Shown here piece by piece: positions 47,446 through 58,318 of a stretch of DNA of 64,000 nt. The position numbers and the translations under genes were made by a program. The notes under the pieces are model-generated. The model was given only the letters and a program-made list of their open reading frames with translations. It had not been told where the DNA came from and did not search any database. Source of the DNA: Pleurostoma richardsiae (lineage: Eukaryota; Ascomycota; Sordariomycetes; Calosphaeriales; Pleurostomataceae); NCBI GenBank assembly GCA_030052745.1, contig JANBVO010000037.1, positions 1 to 64,000 on the forward strand, written 5' to 3'. Numbering within the stretch: the stretch's first letter is position 1; each line of letters opens with the position of its first letter.

Positions 47446-48472
47446 ATGCCTGCAGTTAAAGTGCCTGAGAACCTACCAGACCTGGTTAGGTCGGCGTTCG
47501 GCAAGGCCAGGCAGAACGGCGACCTAACATACTACCCGACACATGTCACAGTCCTCTCCGTCAGGGGTGTTCCCGTTGGTCTCTCCCCCCAGCTATTGCT
47601 CGTGAAACAGCTGCTAATAGTAGGGCTCATAGTTCCAACTTCGTTTCTCCCCGGCGCTCGCCAGCAAGCCCAAAGCCCCCATAGCGGACAAGGGGATGGT
47701 GGATGCGAGGAGCGTTGACCCGTTCGAGAACCCGCCCCAGGCGCTCCGGATCGCCTCGCTCCCGCCGGACCACTTCCTCGTCCTGAACAAGTTTGCCGTG
47801 GTGCCGGAACACTTCATCCTCGCAACGACGGCATTCAAGCCGCAGACTCATCTCCTCGAGGCTGCCGACTTGGCTGCGGTGTACGCATGCATAGAGGCCT
47901 ACCATGGCGCGGGGCAGGAGCTCTTTGCCTTCTTCAACTCGGGGGACCACTCCGGGGCCAGCCAGCCACATCGGCACATCCAGATGCTGCCGGTTGAGAG
48001 GATGCGCGACGGTCTGAACGCGTGTGAAGATGGGGCCAAATGGGAGCTTCTCGCTGAGCGGCTAGTCGGCGAGGACTTGTCTCTACCGTTCACGACGTTC
48101 GCCGAGAGCCTGCGGCCGGATGTGTCACCGGATTCACTCCGTGACATATACCTATCACTATATAGAAAGGCGTGCGCTGCCTCCGATGTCAACGCCGAGG
48201 GATCGACAGAGGGTGAGGCCAGAATATGCTACAACGTGGGCATGACCCGCAACGTCATGGCCCTGTGCCCACGTACCGCCGAGGGCTCTTTTATCCGGGC
48301 AGCCCCCGACAAGCTGGACAAGGTAGGAAATGTCGCAATGAACGGCACCGTCCTAGCTGGGACTGCTCTCGTGAAGGGGCAGGAGGAGTGGGAAGCCTTG
48401 CGCAACGACCCTGAGCAGCTGGCCGCCATTTTGAGCAAGATTGGCATCCCGACCTCAAAGACATCCGGCTGA
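47446..48472 (+). CDS. APA2: Ap4A phosphorylase / ATP adenylyltransferase
   Basis: Splits diadenosine tetraphosphate by phosphorolysis to ADP and ATP, and can act in reverse as an ADP/ATP adenylyltransferase. Exons are 47446-47574 and 47633-48472, giving 322 aa, matching yeast Apa1/Apa2. The intron has an atypical GTTGGT donor but a good GCTAAT branch and TAG acceptor. It restores the expected YYPTHVTVLSVRGVPFQLRF block. The HIT-like catalytic motif is His156-Arg-His158-Ile-Gln160 (SQPHRHIQMLP), preceded by FNSGDHSGAS. The C-terminal block YNVGMTRNVMALCPR is also typical. Whether it matches APA1 or APA2 better cannot be told, so the symbol marks the family. Confidence 0.93.
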
Positions 48473-48628
48473 GATGGATACGCTTGAGAGTATTTTACGA
48501 GTCTATTAGAGCTTTGAACACACCCTATTATCCGAGATATGCCCTACCTGTTGTAGGAGCCCGGAGAAGAACACACGGTCAAACCCTTTCTCGTCTAGGG
48601 GCGGACAGCCGAATGTGATGCCGCCAGG

Positions 48629-50335
48629 TCACAGCATGTCTCCGTCCTCGTCAATAAGAAGGTCCCAGCGCTTCCGGCATGTCGTATTGCCGAAATGGTA
48701 CGACCCGCCATTCCTGACAATATACTCTGCGACCAGCTTCCACGGAATTTTGCCCCCTTTCTCAAGCTCCTGCACTGCTCTTCTCAACAGCTGGTCCTGC
48801 ATCCACCCACGTCGTCAGCACTCTTGTCTAGGGAGAGTAGAAATAGCCAAGAACGTCGTACGCGACTTACATCCTTTTCCTCCCACCCAGGCTTGCGCAC
48901 CCTCGCCTCCTTGTTCTTCGTCAACGTCCGGAAACGGCCCCGCAATGTCGACTCCGCCTCGGCGAACTTGCCCACGCGCTTGATCTCCTTATATGTCATG
49001 CCCGACATCTTCGAGTTGATCAGGAACTCGTCCTTTCGCGTCTTGCTACGGTTATCCACGGGCGTATTCGCGACGTATGAAGGAGGCATGTGGGCTGGCC
49101 GCGGCTCCAACTTAGGCGCGGGTGATGTGATGCTGGCCTGCCCTGACCGGACCACCTGTCGACTTTTTGCCTTTGCCATGGCTGGAGATGTTGGTGTCTT
49201 CTGCCGCGGCTGCGGTGCCCTATCCGGCAGTTGTCTACGCCGGTTCTTGCTCTGTTGGTGCGGTTTCGCCATTGGAGGCGGATGTGCTAGTGCTTGCGGT
49301 GCATGTTGGCCGAGGGGCGGAGGACCGAAGGGTAGGAAGTGCGAATCCGGATCTCCCTCTCCAGTGAAAAAGGTTGTGTGGACCGAGTCTGTTGAGGACG
49401 TCGGTGTCGGAGTAGGAACGATCCGCAGCAGCTTAGGAGAGACTGTGGCTTCTAGGTGCGAGACTGCTCCCGGCCACGGCGGGGAGTCGACAGTGAAAGC
49501 CGGGACACAGAAGCCTGCCTCGTTCGCTGAGGCAGACCAGGGGCTGCTTGAAACCGGGCCGTCGTCCAAGACCATCGATTCCATCATGTCGGAAGCTCCC
49601 GCAGACGAGAAGCTGCCATACAGTGACTGTGGATCTGCATTCGAAAGGGGCTGTTCCATAGGCCCGTGTGGTATCAGCATGCTCTCTGGCGGCAGGGAGG
49701 TCGGACCTAACCCGCAGTTTGGGAGCCCATGGGCCGACGGACCAATCCCGAATTCGCCATAGATGTCCTGCGCATCTTGGAAGGTTTGCCAGTGTGTTAT
49801 CACGGCCTGCGAGATCGGTGACGGGAAAGTTCCTTGGGCTGGTGGGGTCGACCAGAAGCTCTCGCCTTCCATAGTCCGTCCGGCGGCGTAGAGCTGTACG
49901 CTCCTGGGAGCACTAAGCGATGCAGAAGGCGCAGCGGGGTCGGGCTTCAGTGCGTATGGCAAGGCATTCCCGCCGGAGAGACATGGTGCGTGGGGATCCT
50001 CCATCTGCTTCCATCCCCGTCAGCCACACTGCAATCTCCCAGCAGGCTCCCAGCAGGCTTGGAACAAAGAAAACGGGAGGAGACAAGCAAGGAGGAGCAG
50101 GGCGCCTCACCACAAAGTGTTCGTCAGGTTTCGGGAACCAGGGCTCGTCAGATACGACAGAATGTTGCTGGTGGTTCTGCTGGTGACGGGGCCTCAGGGC
50201 ACCCCATATATCAAACTCGTTGCTGCTCGCCATCGCGTATCCGCACGGATCTTGGGCGTCTCTGTGATACAGAGCAAAGGCCTGTCCATCCGGGCCGTAT
50301 AAGACGACCCGGGGCCCTGCCGCGCTGATAAACAT
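48629..50335 (-). CDS. Myb/SANT-like DNA-binding protein
   Basis: Probable transcriptional regulator. Exons are 50335-50111, 50004-48871 and 48796-48629, all phase 0, giving 508 aa. Residues 1-390 are mostly disordered and Pro/Ser-rich, with no recognisable domain. The conserved DNA-binding part is at the C-terminus. It starts at about 400 with FLINSKMSGMTYKEIKRVG and TLRGRFRTLTKNKEARVRKP. A Myb/SANT-like helix set then crosses the last intron (GWEEKDDQLLRRAVQELE, IPWKLVAEYIVRN, FGNTTCRKRWDLL). The Trp spacing is Myb-like. Related proteins are common in Pezizomycotina but mostly unstudied. The first intron acceptor could be three bases earlier. Confidence 0.85.
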
Positions 50336-53300
50336 TTTCCTTTCTTGAGATCCTGCCGGCCTAGGATGGTGACTCGAATCGCCTCCCCTGATCTGATAGG
50401 TCTCGGGGTTTTCTTCGTCGTCGTCGTCGTCTTCTTCTTTCCCCTTTCCGCGTGCAGCTTCTACTGTGCCTCCCGATGCGTTGAGGCACGTAGCCTGCTT
50501 CCTCACCGCCGCTTTTCCCCGGCTTGCTGCCCCCTTCTATCTGTTCTTCTGCGCAGCTGCTGTCTCGCGGGCAGGATGTCGTCTTCCCGCGCTTCTATGC
50601 CGCCCCCGCTCTCCCTTGCACCTTGGATGCTATATGGGGCGGAGAAGGCGGTCAGAAGGAGGGTTGTTCTTGGTAGCGGATGCAGGTTGTGTGTGGGATC
50701 CCGATGGGATGACGAACTGTTGGGCAGAGCTGCTGCTGCTGTGCTTCTGGTTCTTGCGGCCTGATTCTCTTGTCCCTTTTGGGTGGCGGAGAGTGAGAGG
50801 AGAGAAGATGTCCCAGGCTTGTGCAGAGGACCTCTCCGGGTGAGAGCTCTATCTGGAAAGGGACAGTATGTGCTCGGATCCACTACAATCCAGAGACTGT
50901 TGCTGGAAAGACACAGGGAATGGATCTAGCTAGATGAGAGGACGTGCAAGGGCCGTGCCAACAGATTTTAGGGGCAAATCAAGGATAAGAAGCAAATAGG
51001 GGAAGTATCTTGAAAGCTTCTTGATCTTTGGACTTTTACCACCGTATCATTTTAAGGAGGGTATTGTTAACCTTTAGGAAGGTGATCGAGAGAGTACAAG
51101 GAGATCTGACCAAGGGCATTTGCTCGTATTTCTCTTCCTTATTGTCTCGCGGGTAGTACCCCAAACTTAGACGGGAGGCTATTCCGGCTGCTTATCTTTC
51201 CTATTACGGGCTTCAGGTGGAGAAACCAGAGCAGGACCGCGACAGCTATCCGCGCTGAGGGGAGACAGGACTCATTTCCTAGGGAGCTTCTCCCCCCAGA
51301 AGTCCCCTCCCGCTGCCGTCGATGATATGCCTTTCATACCTCCCACAATCTATCCGCGGTCAAAGAAACCCACAATGGCTTTCTCACTGTCATGCCCCTT
51401 CTTCCCAGTGGATCTCGACTATAGCTTCGGCGTTCTTTGTCATTTCTGAGATGTGATGAAAGAACGGAGACGTGAAGACGGGGAGGCTAGCTACACGCCG
51501 TTTTGGATGGAGGCTGATGGCGAGCAGCAGGCAAGAAGGGTGAGCAAGATGAAGGGCAACGGATCAACGGGGGAAAGCCGGGTGAACTGCAGCATCAGTT
51601 TGGGTCGTGGAAGGCTGTCGCGGATAGGCACTTCCGGCATCACCCAGAACTGGACAGGTTCTTCTTTTGCATGGTCATGGCAAATTCCGGGGGGTCTAGA
51701 TGACGCCCGCATCATGCGGGCAAGTGGACTAGGTTCTGGCACCGTTTCCCTCCTCGGACACATGTCTGGCTTTCCGGTAGCCGACAGCTTCTTCCAGTGG
51801 TTCAGCCATGATAAGACGGCCATTTTGTCTGGCCGGCATAACGTACACCTCACCTTGCAGGAGGCGTGCCTTAGTTGAGCGGTGGCACCAGCGTGGACCG
51901 AACTACCCAGGTATATCATTCTTCCATACTCAAAGTACAGGGCGGACTATTTCGTACGCCGGTGTGGAAGGATCTACCGCAAAGCTTTGGCATGGATTAG
52001 TACTGATCGACGGAGCCAAACAAAGATCGGCTTCTCTTCTGGAAAGGGACTTTAGACTCATCCTTGAACAGTTGAGGCTGCTAGTTGAGATCAACGACTA
52101 CCGACGATCGGCAATTGAAACGTACAGGGCTGGTCCCTTCAGCCTCCATTTCCCCCTCTGAGACTCACGCGCATACCATTATCTTGGATGCGATCTGTCA
52201 CACAAACATACTTGCATGAGCCCGCATCAGTCAAGTGGTGGCGCATGGTCGCGTGGGACAGATACATCTCTGATCTCTGCGTCTCCGGTGGGCAGCAGCG
52301 CACCACGTCTCCTCGTCCGAACGCCACGTTATGGTTCACCCCCGGGAAAACGTTAAAAATACCCGCTGCGTGGGACCTGTCTCCGGCAGTCAGTCATGTG
52401 CGCTGCCTCGGCGCTCAAGAGGATGGCTGGTTCTTCCCGATGGCAAATATCGGCAAGCCGAGAAACGTCGAGGGTGGCTGGCAGGGTGGCCTCCCGAGCG
52501 GTCGGCCTCCCCCCTCTCATCGCCGGAAAAGAAGTGGCCGTGGTGTTAGGAAGCTCAGCTATGCACTCTACTAGTTCAACGCAAACAGTCGGCAGCTATT
52601 CCAACTTTTGAACATGATTGCCCTCTCTGCAGTTGTCGAGCCTTGCCTCTAGGAGCGGCGCAGTTGGCGGTCAGATATGCATGCAGCGACAAATACAGGG
52701 ACTGGCAGTCGACTTTCTAGAAAATCCTCCAACAGTTCAAAACAGCTATGCACGGAAGCCGGTGAAGGTGGGAAGCGGGATGTCTGATACGTCCGGATCA
52801 TCGCGATCGATCGCCGGATTAGTGAGAAGCATCCGACCTGTCTGTACTGTGTATGCAGGCCACGGCGTTTGAGAGACATGGCGTGTGGTCTCGATGACGG
52901 ACGGGGGAGTCGGAAATCCAACGGGGGCCCCTGGTCAGGCTACCCAGTCTGTGCGACGCCGAGCACTTTACCAGAGGGGGATTGCCCGCTACTAGAATCG
53001 AGCGACCTGCAGCAGGATCTCCCGGGTATCCCGGCCTGTCAAATGTGACAACCAGACAAAGCGAAACGCCGTTTCACGGTTACCGGCAGGATAGATTGCG
53101 CTGGGGAGAGCGGTTTCTCCATGACGTACATGCGTTCCGCTCATAGCTCCCTTCTCTGGTCTCTCAGTCCTGACTACGGCCTTGTAGCGTGTGTTTCTGT
53201 TCCTACTGAGGAGACTCTGATGGTAATGTGATCTTGGGATATGTCCGGCGTTCTCAAAGGGTGTTGTTTGCTCAACTTGCATTGTCTGGCGTACATCGCC

Positions 53301-53744
53301 GCTTGCTACAGGCCCGCAGAAGTCTCCATCTACTCGGCTAGGGTTCGCTTGAGCTGAACACTAACGCAGCTCAAAGCTACCCTTAACTGGCCGAGCTGCC
53401 AGCCATGGCATCATCGCCACAGGGCTTCGGCTGGGGGGCGCTAGCTCAAGCAGCTGCGGAGTAGACAGCTCATCACCACCCCCCGCAAACAACCGTCGCT
53501 GCTGTCCCGATTGGGCGCTGATGAGGTGACCAGCTTGGCTCGCACGGTATACACGTGATGGAGACGTGGACCCATTGAGCCGGCTCCTCTGTGTTCCTCG
53601 GCAGTTATTTCAGTGCCCCGGGAGTGCCCTTCTCACCGCTGCCATCCTCTCTCTCATCATGCCCGAAAGAGCTCACTGTGACGATGCTGAGTATTGACCG
53701 AGAGGCAATACCAGACGCGGTGTAGATGCCCGAGCCAGCCTCCA
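50336..53744. other. Intergenic between two divergent genes
   Basis: About 3.4 kb. The left few hundred bases are C/T-rich leader and promoter of the Myb-like gene. A two-strand open stretch near 51.45-51.92 kb shows nothing recognisable. A perfect short palindrome lies at 51705-51721. Confidence 0.45.
51705..51721. repeat. 17-bp perfect palindrome
   Basis: GCCCGCAT and ATGCGGGC flank a single C. The element is isolated and of unknown role. It may be a binding site or chance. Confidence 0.5.
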
Positions 53745-54618
53745 ATGCGCGTCGAAGGGATCCAGCACGCGGACCCCTCGCGGCCACCTGAGCCCGGGCC
53801 CGGGCTCGGCAGCCCGGCGCTCAGCATCGCCGTGCTGCTCAACTCGTACCGCTCGCCCTTCATCGCCGCCATCCGCGACTCGTACGTGCGCGCCATCGGC
53901 TCCGTGTCCCCGGAGTCGAGGCTCGCCTTCTTCTACCCGGTCGAGCGGGACGGCGACTTCCCGGACCCGCGGGAGTTCGACCTCATCGTCGTCGGGGGCG
54001 GCAACCTCGACCCGCGGCGCGACAGCTCGTGCATCCGCAGCGTGCACGACTTCATCCGCGAGACGGTGAGGGCGCACCCGGGGAAGAAGCTGTGCGGCAT
54101 CTGCTGGGGCCACCAGACCATCGCGAGGGTGTTCGGCGGGGTGGTGGCGGACATGGAGGTCCCGGAGGTGAGAGGAAAAACTCTGCCCGCTGCCAAAAGA
54201 GCGCGGACTGTCTGACGTGGGTAAATGCTGACGGGCATTTTGAACGGTGTCCCAGCTGGGCGTTACCGAGGTCGCACTCACCGCTGCCGGGCACAAGTTC
54301 TTCCCGGCGCCCGCTGGCCGGGCCTTCCTCAGGGTGCAGCAGCACCACCGCAGGGAGGTGGCCGTCGCGCCCGCCGGGTTCGTGGAGCTGGCGCGCGGGA
54401 GGCAGTGCCTCCTGAACTGGGGCAACACGATCCTGACGTTCCAGGGCCACCCGGAGAAGGACGCCGAGACGGCGAAGCTGCGGCTGGCGGACTCGGAGAG
54501 GTGGTTCGGCACGTGTCTCGGCGACGAGGTGGCGCTGGAGAAGCTGAGGGGGAGCATGGAGGTGGAGCATGATGGGCGGTGGATATGGGAGAGGGTGTTG
54601 CAGTGGGCGAGAGAGTAA
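53745..54618 (+). CDS. Class I glutamine amidotransferase-like protein (GMP-synthase-type GATase1)
   Basis: A free-standing GATase1 domain. Such domains hydrolyse glutamine, or related gamma-glutamyl substrates, through a Cys-His-Glu triad. Exons are 53745-54167 and 54256-54618 (phase 0), giving 261 aa. The nucleophile elbow CGICWGHQ places Cys120, with VVGGGNLDP before it as the oxyanion-side loop. FQGHPEKDAET supplies His206 and Glu208. All triad residues are present, so it should be active. There is no synthetase domain, so its ammonia acceptor or substrate is unknown. The start is the first in-frame ATG. The open frame continues 5' only through a TTG. Its 3' end faces that of the TIM-barrel gene, 273 bp away. 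Confidence 0.88.
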
Positions 54619-54891
54619 GCGGCTCATAAGGTCAGGGTTTCAAGCTTGGAGTTACGGACTGTATGCTACTGGTTTTTATGTCGCATTAACCGGTAAAAAC
54701 AGGGAATATAATGTGGTCATAATCACCATTTTAGACCTTTAAAGTAGTCTATACCTTTGAGGTTCCCGGAAAGAGGATGGACTTCGACCTGCGAAGGTGG
54801 TAACTGACAGCCCACGCCCTCGTAGTTCATGGATTCAGTTCATAATTCATAAATGCACCTAAAGACGTCTCTGTAGATTGGGCTGCCCTTT

Positions 54892-55932
54892 TCAAGCCTT
54901 TGCCAATTCCTTTACTGCATCGTCCAACAGCTTTTTATACGCGTCCATCGCCTTGTGAGCATATTTGGCCAGGTCGTCGCCATACTTCTCCTCAAACCTG
55001 CCGTCAAACACCTCGATGCTGAACCATCCTCGGAAGCCAGTCGCCAGGACGGCCTGCACGAACGGTGAGATGGGCAGGTACCCGCCATCATACGGCAGCG
55101 GCCGGTAGTCGTGGCTCCACCGCCCCCTGGGTCGCAGCCCGGACTCGTCAGGTTTCGGGTCGAGCGGCGGCGACACGCGGTACGCGTCGCTGATCTGGAG
55201 GAAGTAGATCCTGTCCGGGGGCACCGTCCGCGCCAGCTCGTCCAGGCTGATGCGGTAGCTCATGGTGAGCTCCGCCTCCGACACGCCGGCCGTCTCGACG
55301 CGGCCCGACCCCGTGGTCGGGTCGCCCCACTCTCCGCCCGCGGTCTGGAAGGTGTCGAGGCACAAGCCGATGTTTGGTCGGTTGGCCTTCTTGACGATCG
55401 TCCAGACGTCCTTCCACGTCGTCGCGCGCGTCGCCCAGCACCAATTCTCGTAGGCAAGCCGGAACCCCCGCTCGGCCAGCATGTCCGCCAGTCGCGCCAG
55501 GTCTCCCGCTAGCTGCGAGACGGACGAGGCGATGCCCTCGGAGTCGGAGGAGCCTACCTGCAGCATGTCGGTGCCCACAGCGGCCATGATGTCGATCCAG
55601 CCGCGTGCCCGCTCGAAGGCGTCCTCGCGCTCCTTGCTGCCCTCCGGCCACCCCTCGAAGTTGGAGAAGGGCTGCAGCACGAGCACCTTGAGGCCGTGGC
55701 GCTCGACCAGAGAGCGCGCGTGCCGGCCCGCCTCGCACAGGGACTCGTAGTCGTCCGCGGCGACCTCCCTGCCGAAGTGCTGGTTCGCGTAGGCGAGCAG
55801 GTCCGGGAAGGCGAGCTCGATGGCGTCGAAGCCGGCCTGGGAGAGGGCCTCGATCTTCTGGTGGAGGGTGTGCCGCGGGAGGCCGATGGAGCAGGAGGCG
55901 AAGGAGACGGGGACTTTGATGGTGGCTGCCAT
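54892..55932 (-). CDS. Xylose-isomerase-like TIM barrel, 3-dehydroshikimate dehydratase-like
   Basis: Single exon, 346 aa. It has the AP-endonuclease-2/xylose-isomerase TIM-barrel fold with the expected metal ligands Glu162 (AYENWCW), Asp193 (LCLDTFQ), Gln246 (YFLQISDA) and Glu307 (WFSIEVFD). That Glu-Asp-Gln-Glu set is found in fungal and bacterial 3-dehydroshikimate dehydratases (qa-4/QutC, AsbF), which make protocatechuate. It is also found in related sugar and inositol isomerases. No other quinate-pathway gene is present here, so dehydratase versus sugar-epimerase activity cannot be decided. There is no signal peptide, so it is probably cytosolic. It is divergent from the 6PGDH-like gene. 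Confidence 0.85.
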   Translation of the reverse strand: MAATIKVPVSFASCSIGLPRHTLHQKIEALSQAGFDAIELAFPDLLAYANQHFGREVAADDYESLCEAGRHARSLVERHGLKVLVLQPFSNFEGWPEGSKEREDAFERARGWIDIMAAVGTDMLQVGSSDSEGIASSVSQLAGDLARLADMLAERGFRLAYENWCWATRATTWKDVWTIVKKANRPNIGLCLDTFQTAGGEWGDPTTGSGRVETAGVSEAELTMSYRISLDELARTVPPDRIYFLQISDAYRVSPPLDPKPDESGLRPRGRWSHDYRPLPYDGGYLPISPFVQAVLATGFRGWFSIEVFDGRFEEKYGDDLAKYAHKAMDAYKKLLDDAVKELAKA

Positions 55933-56676
55933 CGCGCGCGATGTAATGTTGGTGTAGACAGTAAAGTGCCGATAACGTCCGTATAAGTGAAGACCTCGTG
56001 AGACCGGATTCGGGAAGTCAATGCCGCGCTAGATGCCAGGTCGCCAGGAGCTGAGCTAGAAGCAATTGACGTTATATCCAAGATAGTGAAGAACAAATAC
56101 GTTTAGGTAAGTGAGCCTCAACTGCAGTATCTAAGCATCTGATATTCGCGGTCGAGGGTCCATGATGTCAATCACGGGGTGGCGGCCCCACGTCACTTTC
56201 TCGATATCTCGACGTGCCTGTACACCCCCCAGGTCGTGACAGCGGCGCACATGTGCCTTAACGGCCGCTAGGATGCTCTTGCCTCTTGGATACGGACCGT
56301 GTAGTTCTCAGTCTGATAGCAAAAAACAGTATTAACTACCTGACTAGCTAGTGTGGCTACGGATATAACTAAAGTAGACAGAGAAGGGACTGTCCACGTA
56401 TGACATCAACGATAGATATTGTCACTGAACTACGTCTCAAATCTACAACCAGCCTGCGCTGGCAAACCTTTGCATCGTATACCTTACCTAGAGGCTTCAC
56501 ACCTACTTCATACGCGTAGAAGGACTGACAAAGACATTTAAAGCCGTAGCTAACTGTCTTCAACGGTGCTCCCTCATCCCTTTATCCACTACCCGTTCCT
56601 CAAGCTTATACTCCCTTTCGGCGAGCGAGAAGATAATCACATCGACCTAAAGCACAGGCCATATTTTGGGCCAGCA
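55933..56676. promoter_or_regulatory. Bidirectional promoter, TIM-barrel / 6PGDH-like pair
   Basis: A 744-bp divergent intergenic segment. Two sequences match the CreA carbon-repression consensus SYGGRG on the minus strand: GTGGGG at 56191-56186 and CTGGGG at 56232-56227. CreA control would fit sugar catabolism, but the motif is short and occurs by chance often. Confidence 0.4.
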
Positions 56677-58318
56677 ATGGCAGACTTGGATAATATGATT
56701 ACCAAGGTACATGGACTAAACCGAGCGTCTCACTCACCAGGTTCCGAGACTGATCCTGTGATAGATTGGAATGGTGGGAATGGGCAGTATGGGGTCGATG
56801 ATGTCCCTACTCTTCGCGGAGTCTGGCTGCCGGGTCTTCTACTTCGATCCCAGTAATTCCCACCGCGCCTCCTTCTGGACGGAGTCATGTTGACGCAGTT
56901 GCGCAGAGGAAGAGCAGATGGAAGCAGCGCAGGGCATGGCTAAGGACGTGGGCTTTAACGATAAGATCGTCCGACAGTCTGGCTACGAGGAAATATGCAA
57001 GAGCCTAGAGTCAGACTCACAGCCCAGGCTCATCATCTTCAGCATCCCTCATGGCACCCCGGGAGACAAATGCGTGGAGGCCCTGCGACCGCACCTCAAG
57101 AAAGGCGACATCATCCTCGACTGCTCCAACGAGCACTGGAATAATACGGAACGCCGCCAGAAGGACCTCGAGTCTGACGGAATCTACTACCTAGGATGTG
57201 GCGTGTCAGGAGGGTACCAGAGCGCCCGTGCCGGCCCTTCGATGACGCCAGGAGGGAAGAAAGAGGCGCTGGAGAAGGTCCTCCCACTCCTGCGGAAAGT
57301 CGCAGCGAAAGATTCGGACGGCAAACCTTGCACCGGCGCCATTGGGCCTGGTGGCTCGGGTCACTACGTCAAGATGGTGCACAACGGGATCGAGCAGGGC
57401 ATGATGTCGGTGATTGCCGAGGTCTGGTACATACTCACCAAGGGCCTGGAGTTGCCGTACGAGAAGGTTGCAGACATATTCGAGGCGTGGAACGAATCGG
57501 AGGGTCTGCGCAACTGCTTCCTGGTATTTATTGGTGTGGACATCAACCGGGCGCGGGACGAGAATGGCCAGTACGTACTGGACAAGGTGCAAGACAAAGT
57601 CGTCCAGGACGTTGATGAGTCCGAGGGGACAGGGACCTGGACGTGCGAGGAGGCCGTGAGGATGCACGTCCCGGCGGCGACAATTCTGAGCGCCCATCTG
57701 TTCCGGTGCGCCTCGGCGGATCTAGCCAGACGTATCGCCAACAAGAACGCGGCTGGAGGCGGCGTTCCACCTGGAAAGATTTTAGTCGACTCCATCGATG
57801 AGTTTGTGGAGACCCTCCGGAGAGCGACTTACTTCTGCTTCCTGCTCTCCTTTGTGCAGGGGATGAACACTATCCGAAAGAAGGACGTCGAGGATGGCTG
57901 GGGCATTAACTACCTCGACGTGCTGCAGGCCTGGAAGAACGGATGCATCATCCGGGCCGATGACATTGTCTCGCTGCTGGAGCAGGCCTACAGCCGAGCC
58001 GACCACGATAAGGAGGATCTGCTGTCCAATGAGGAGGTCGCTGGCGCGGTGGCGGCAGGCTTCTCCTCGACCAAGAGCGTGGTACTCAAGGCTGTAGAGG
58101 CTGACATGGTCGTTCCGGCGATCAGCCAGAGCCTAGAGCACTTCAAGTACTCGACGTCGACGGAGCTGCCGACGCAGTTCGTGGAGGCGCAACTGGACTA
58201 CTTCGGAGAGCACATGTTCGACCTGAAGAGCGAGCCGCCAGGCGTACCCGTCACGGGGAGTCATCACTTCGAGTGGAAGCCTGCAAGGGGGAAGGTGGAT
58301 GAAGAGAAGGGGAAGTGA
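56677..58318 (+). CDS. 6-phosphogluconate dehydrogenase-family paralogue (altered substrate and cofactor pockets)
   Basis: Beta-hydroxyacid dehydrogenase related to decarboxylating 6PGDH. Exons are 56677-56706 (10 codons), 56765-56852 and 56907-58318, giving 509 aa. The mini-exon is needed to join MADLDNMITK to the Rossmann motif GMVGMGSMG (residues 12-20). Catalytic features are kept: SGG (CGVSGGYQ, about 140), Lys195 and Asn199 with Glu202 (KMVHNGIE), and the all-helical C-terminal domain. Unlike true 6PGDH, the phosphate-pocket positions equivalent to sheep Tyr191, Lys260 and Arg446 are Gln203, Glu279 and Leu469. Arg306 and His475 are retained. The NADP-binding Asn-Arg-Thr loop is replaced by Asp38-Pro-Lys. 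It is therefore probably not the pentose-phosphate enzyme. Confidence 0.88.
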
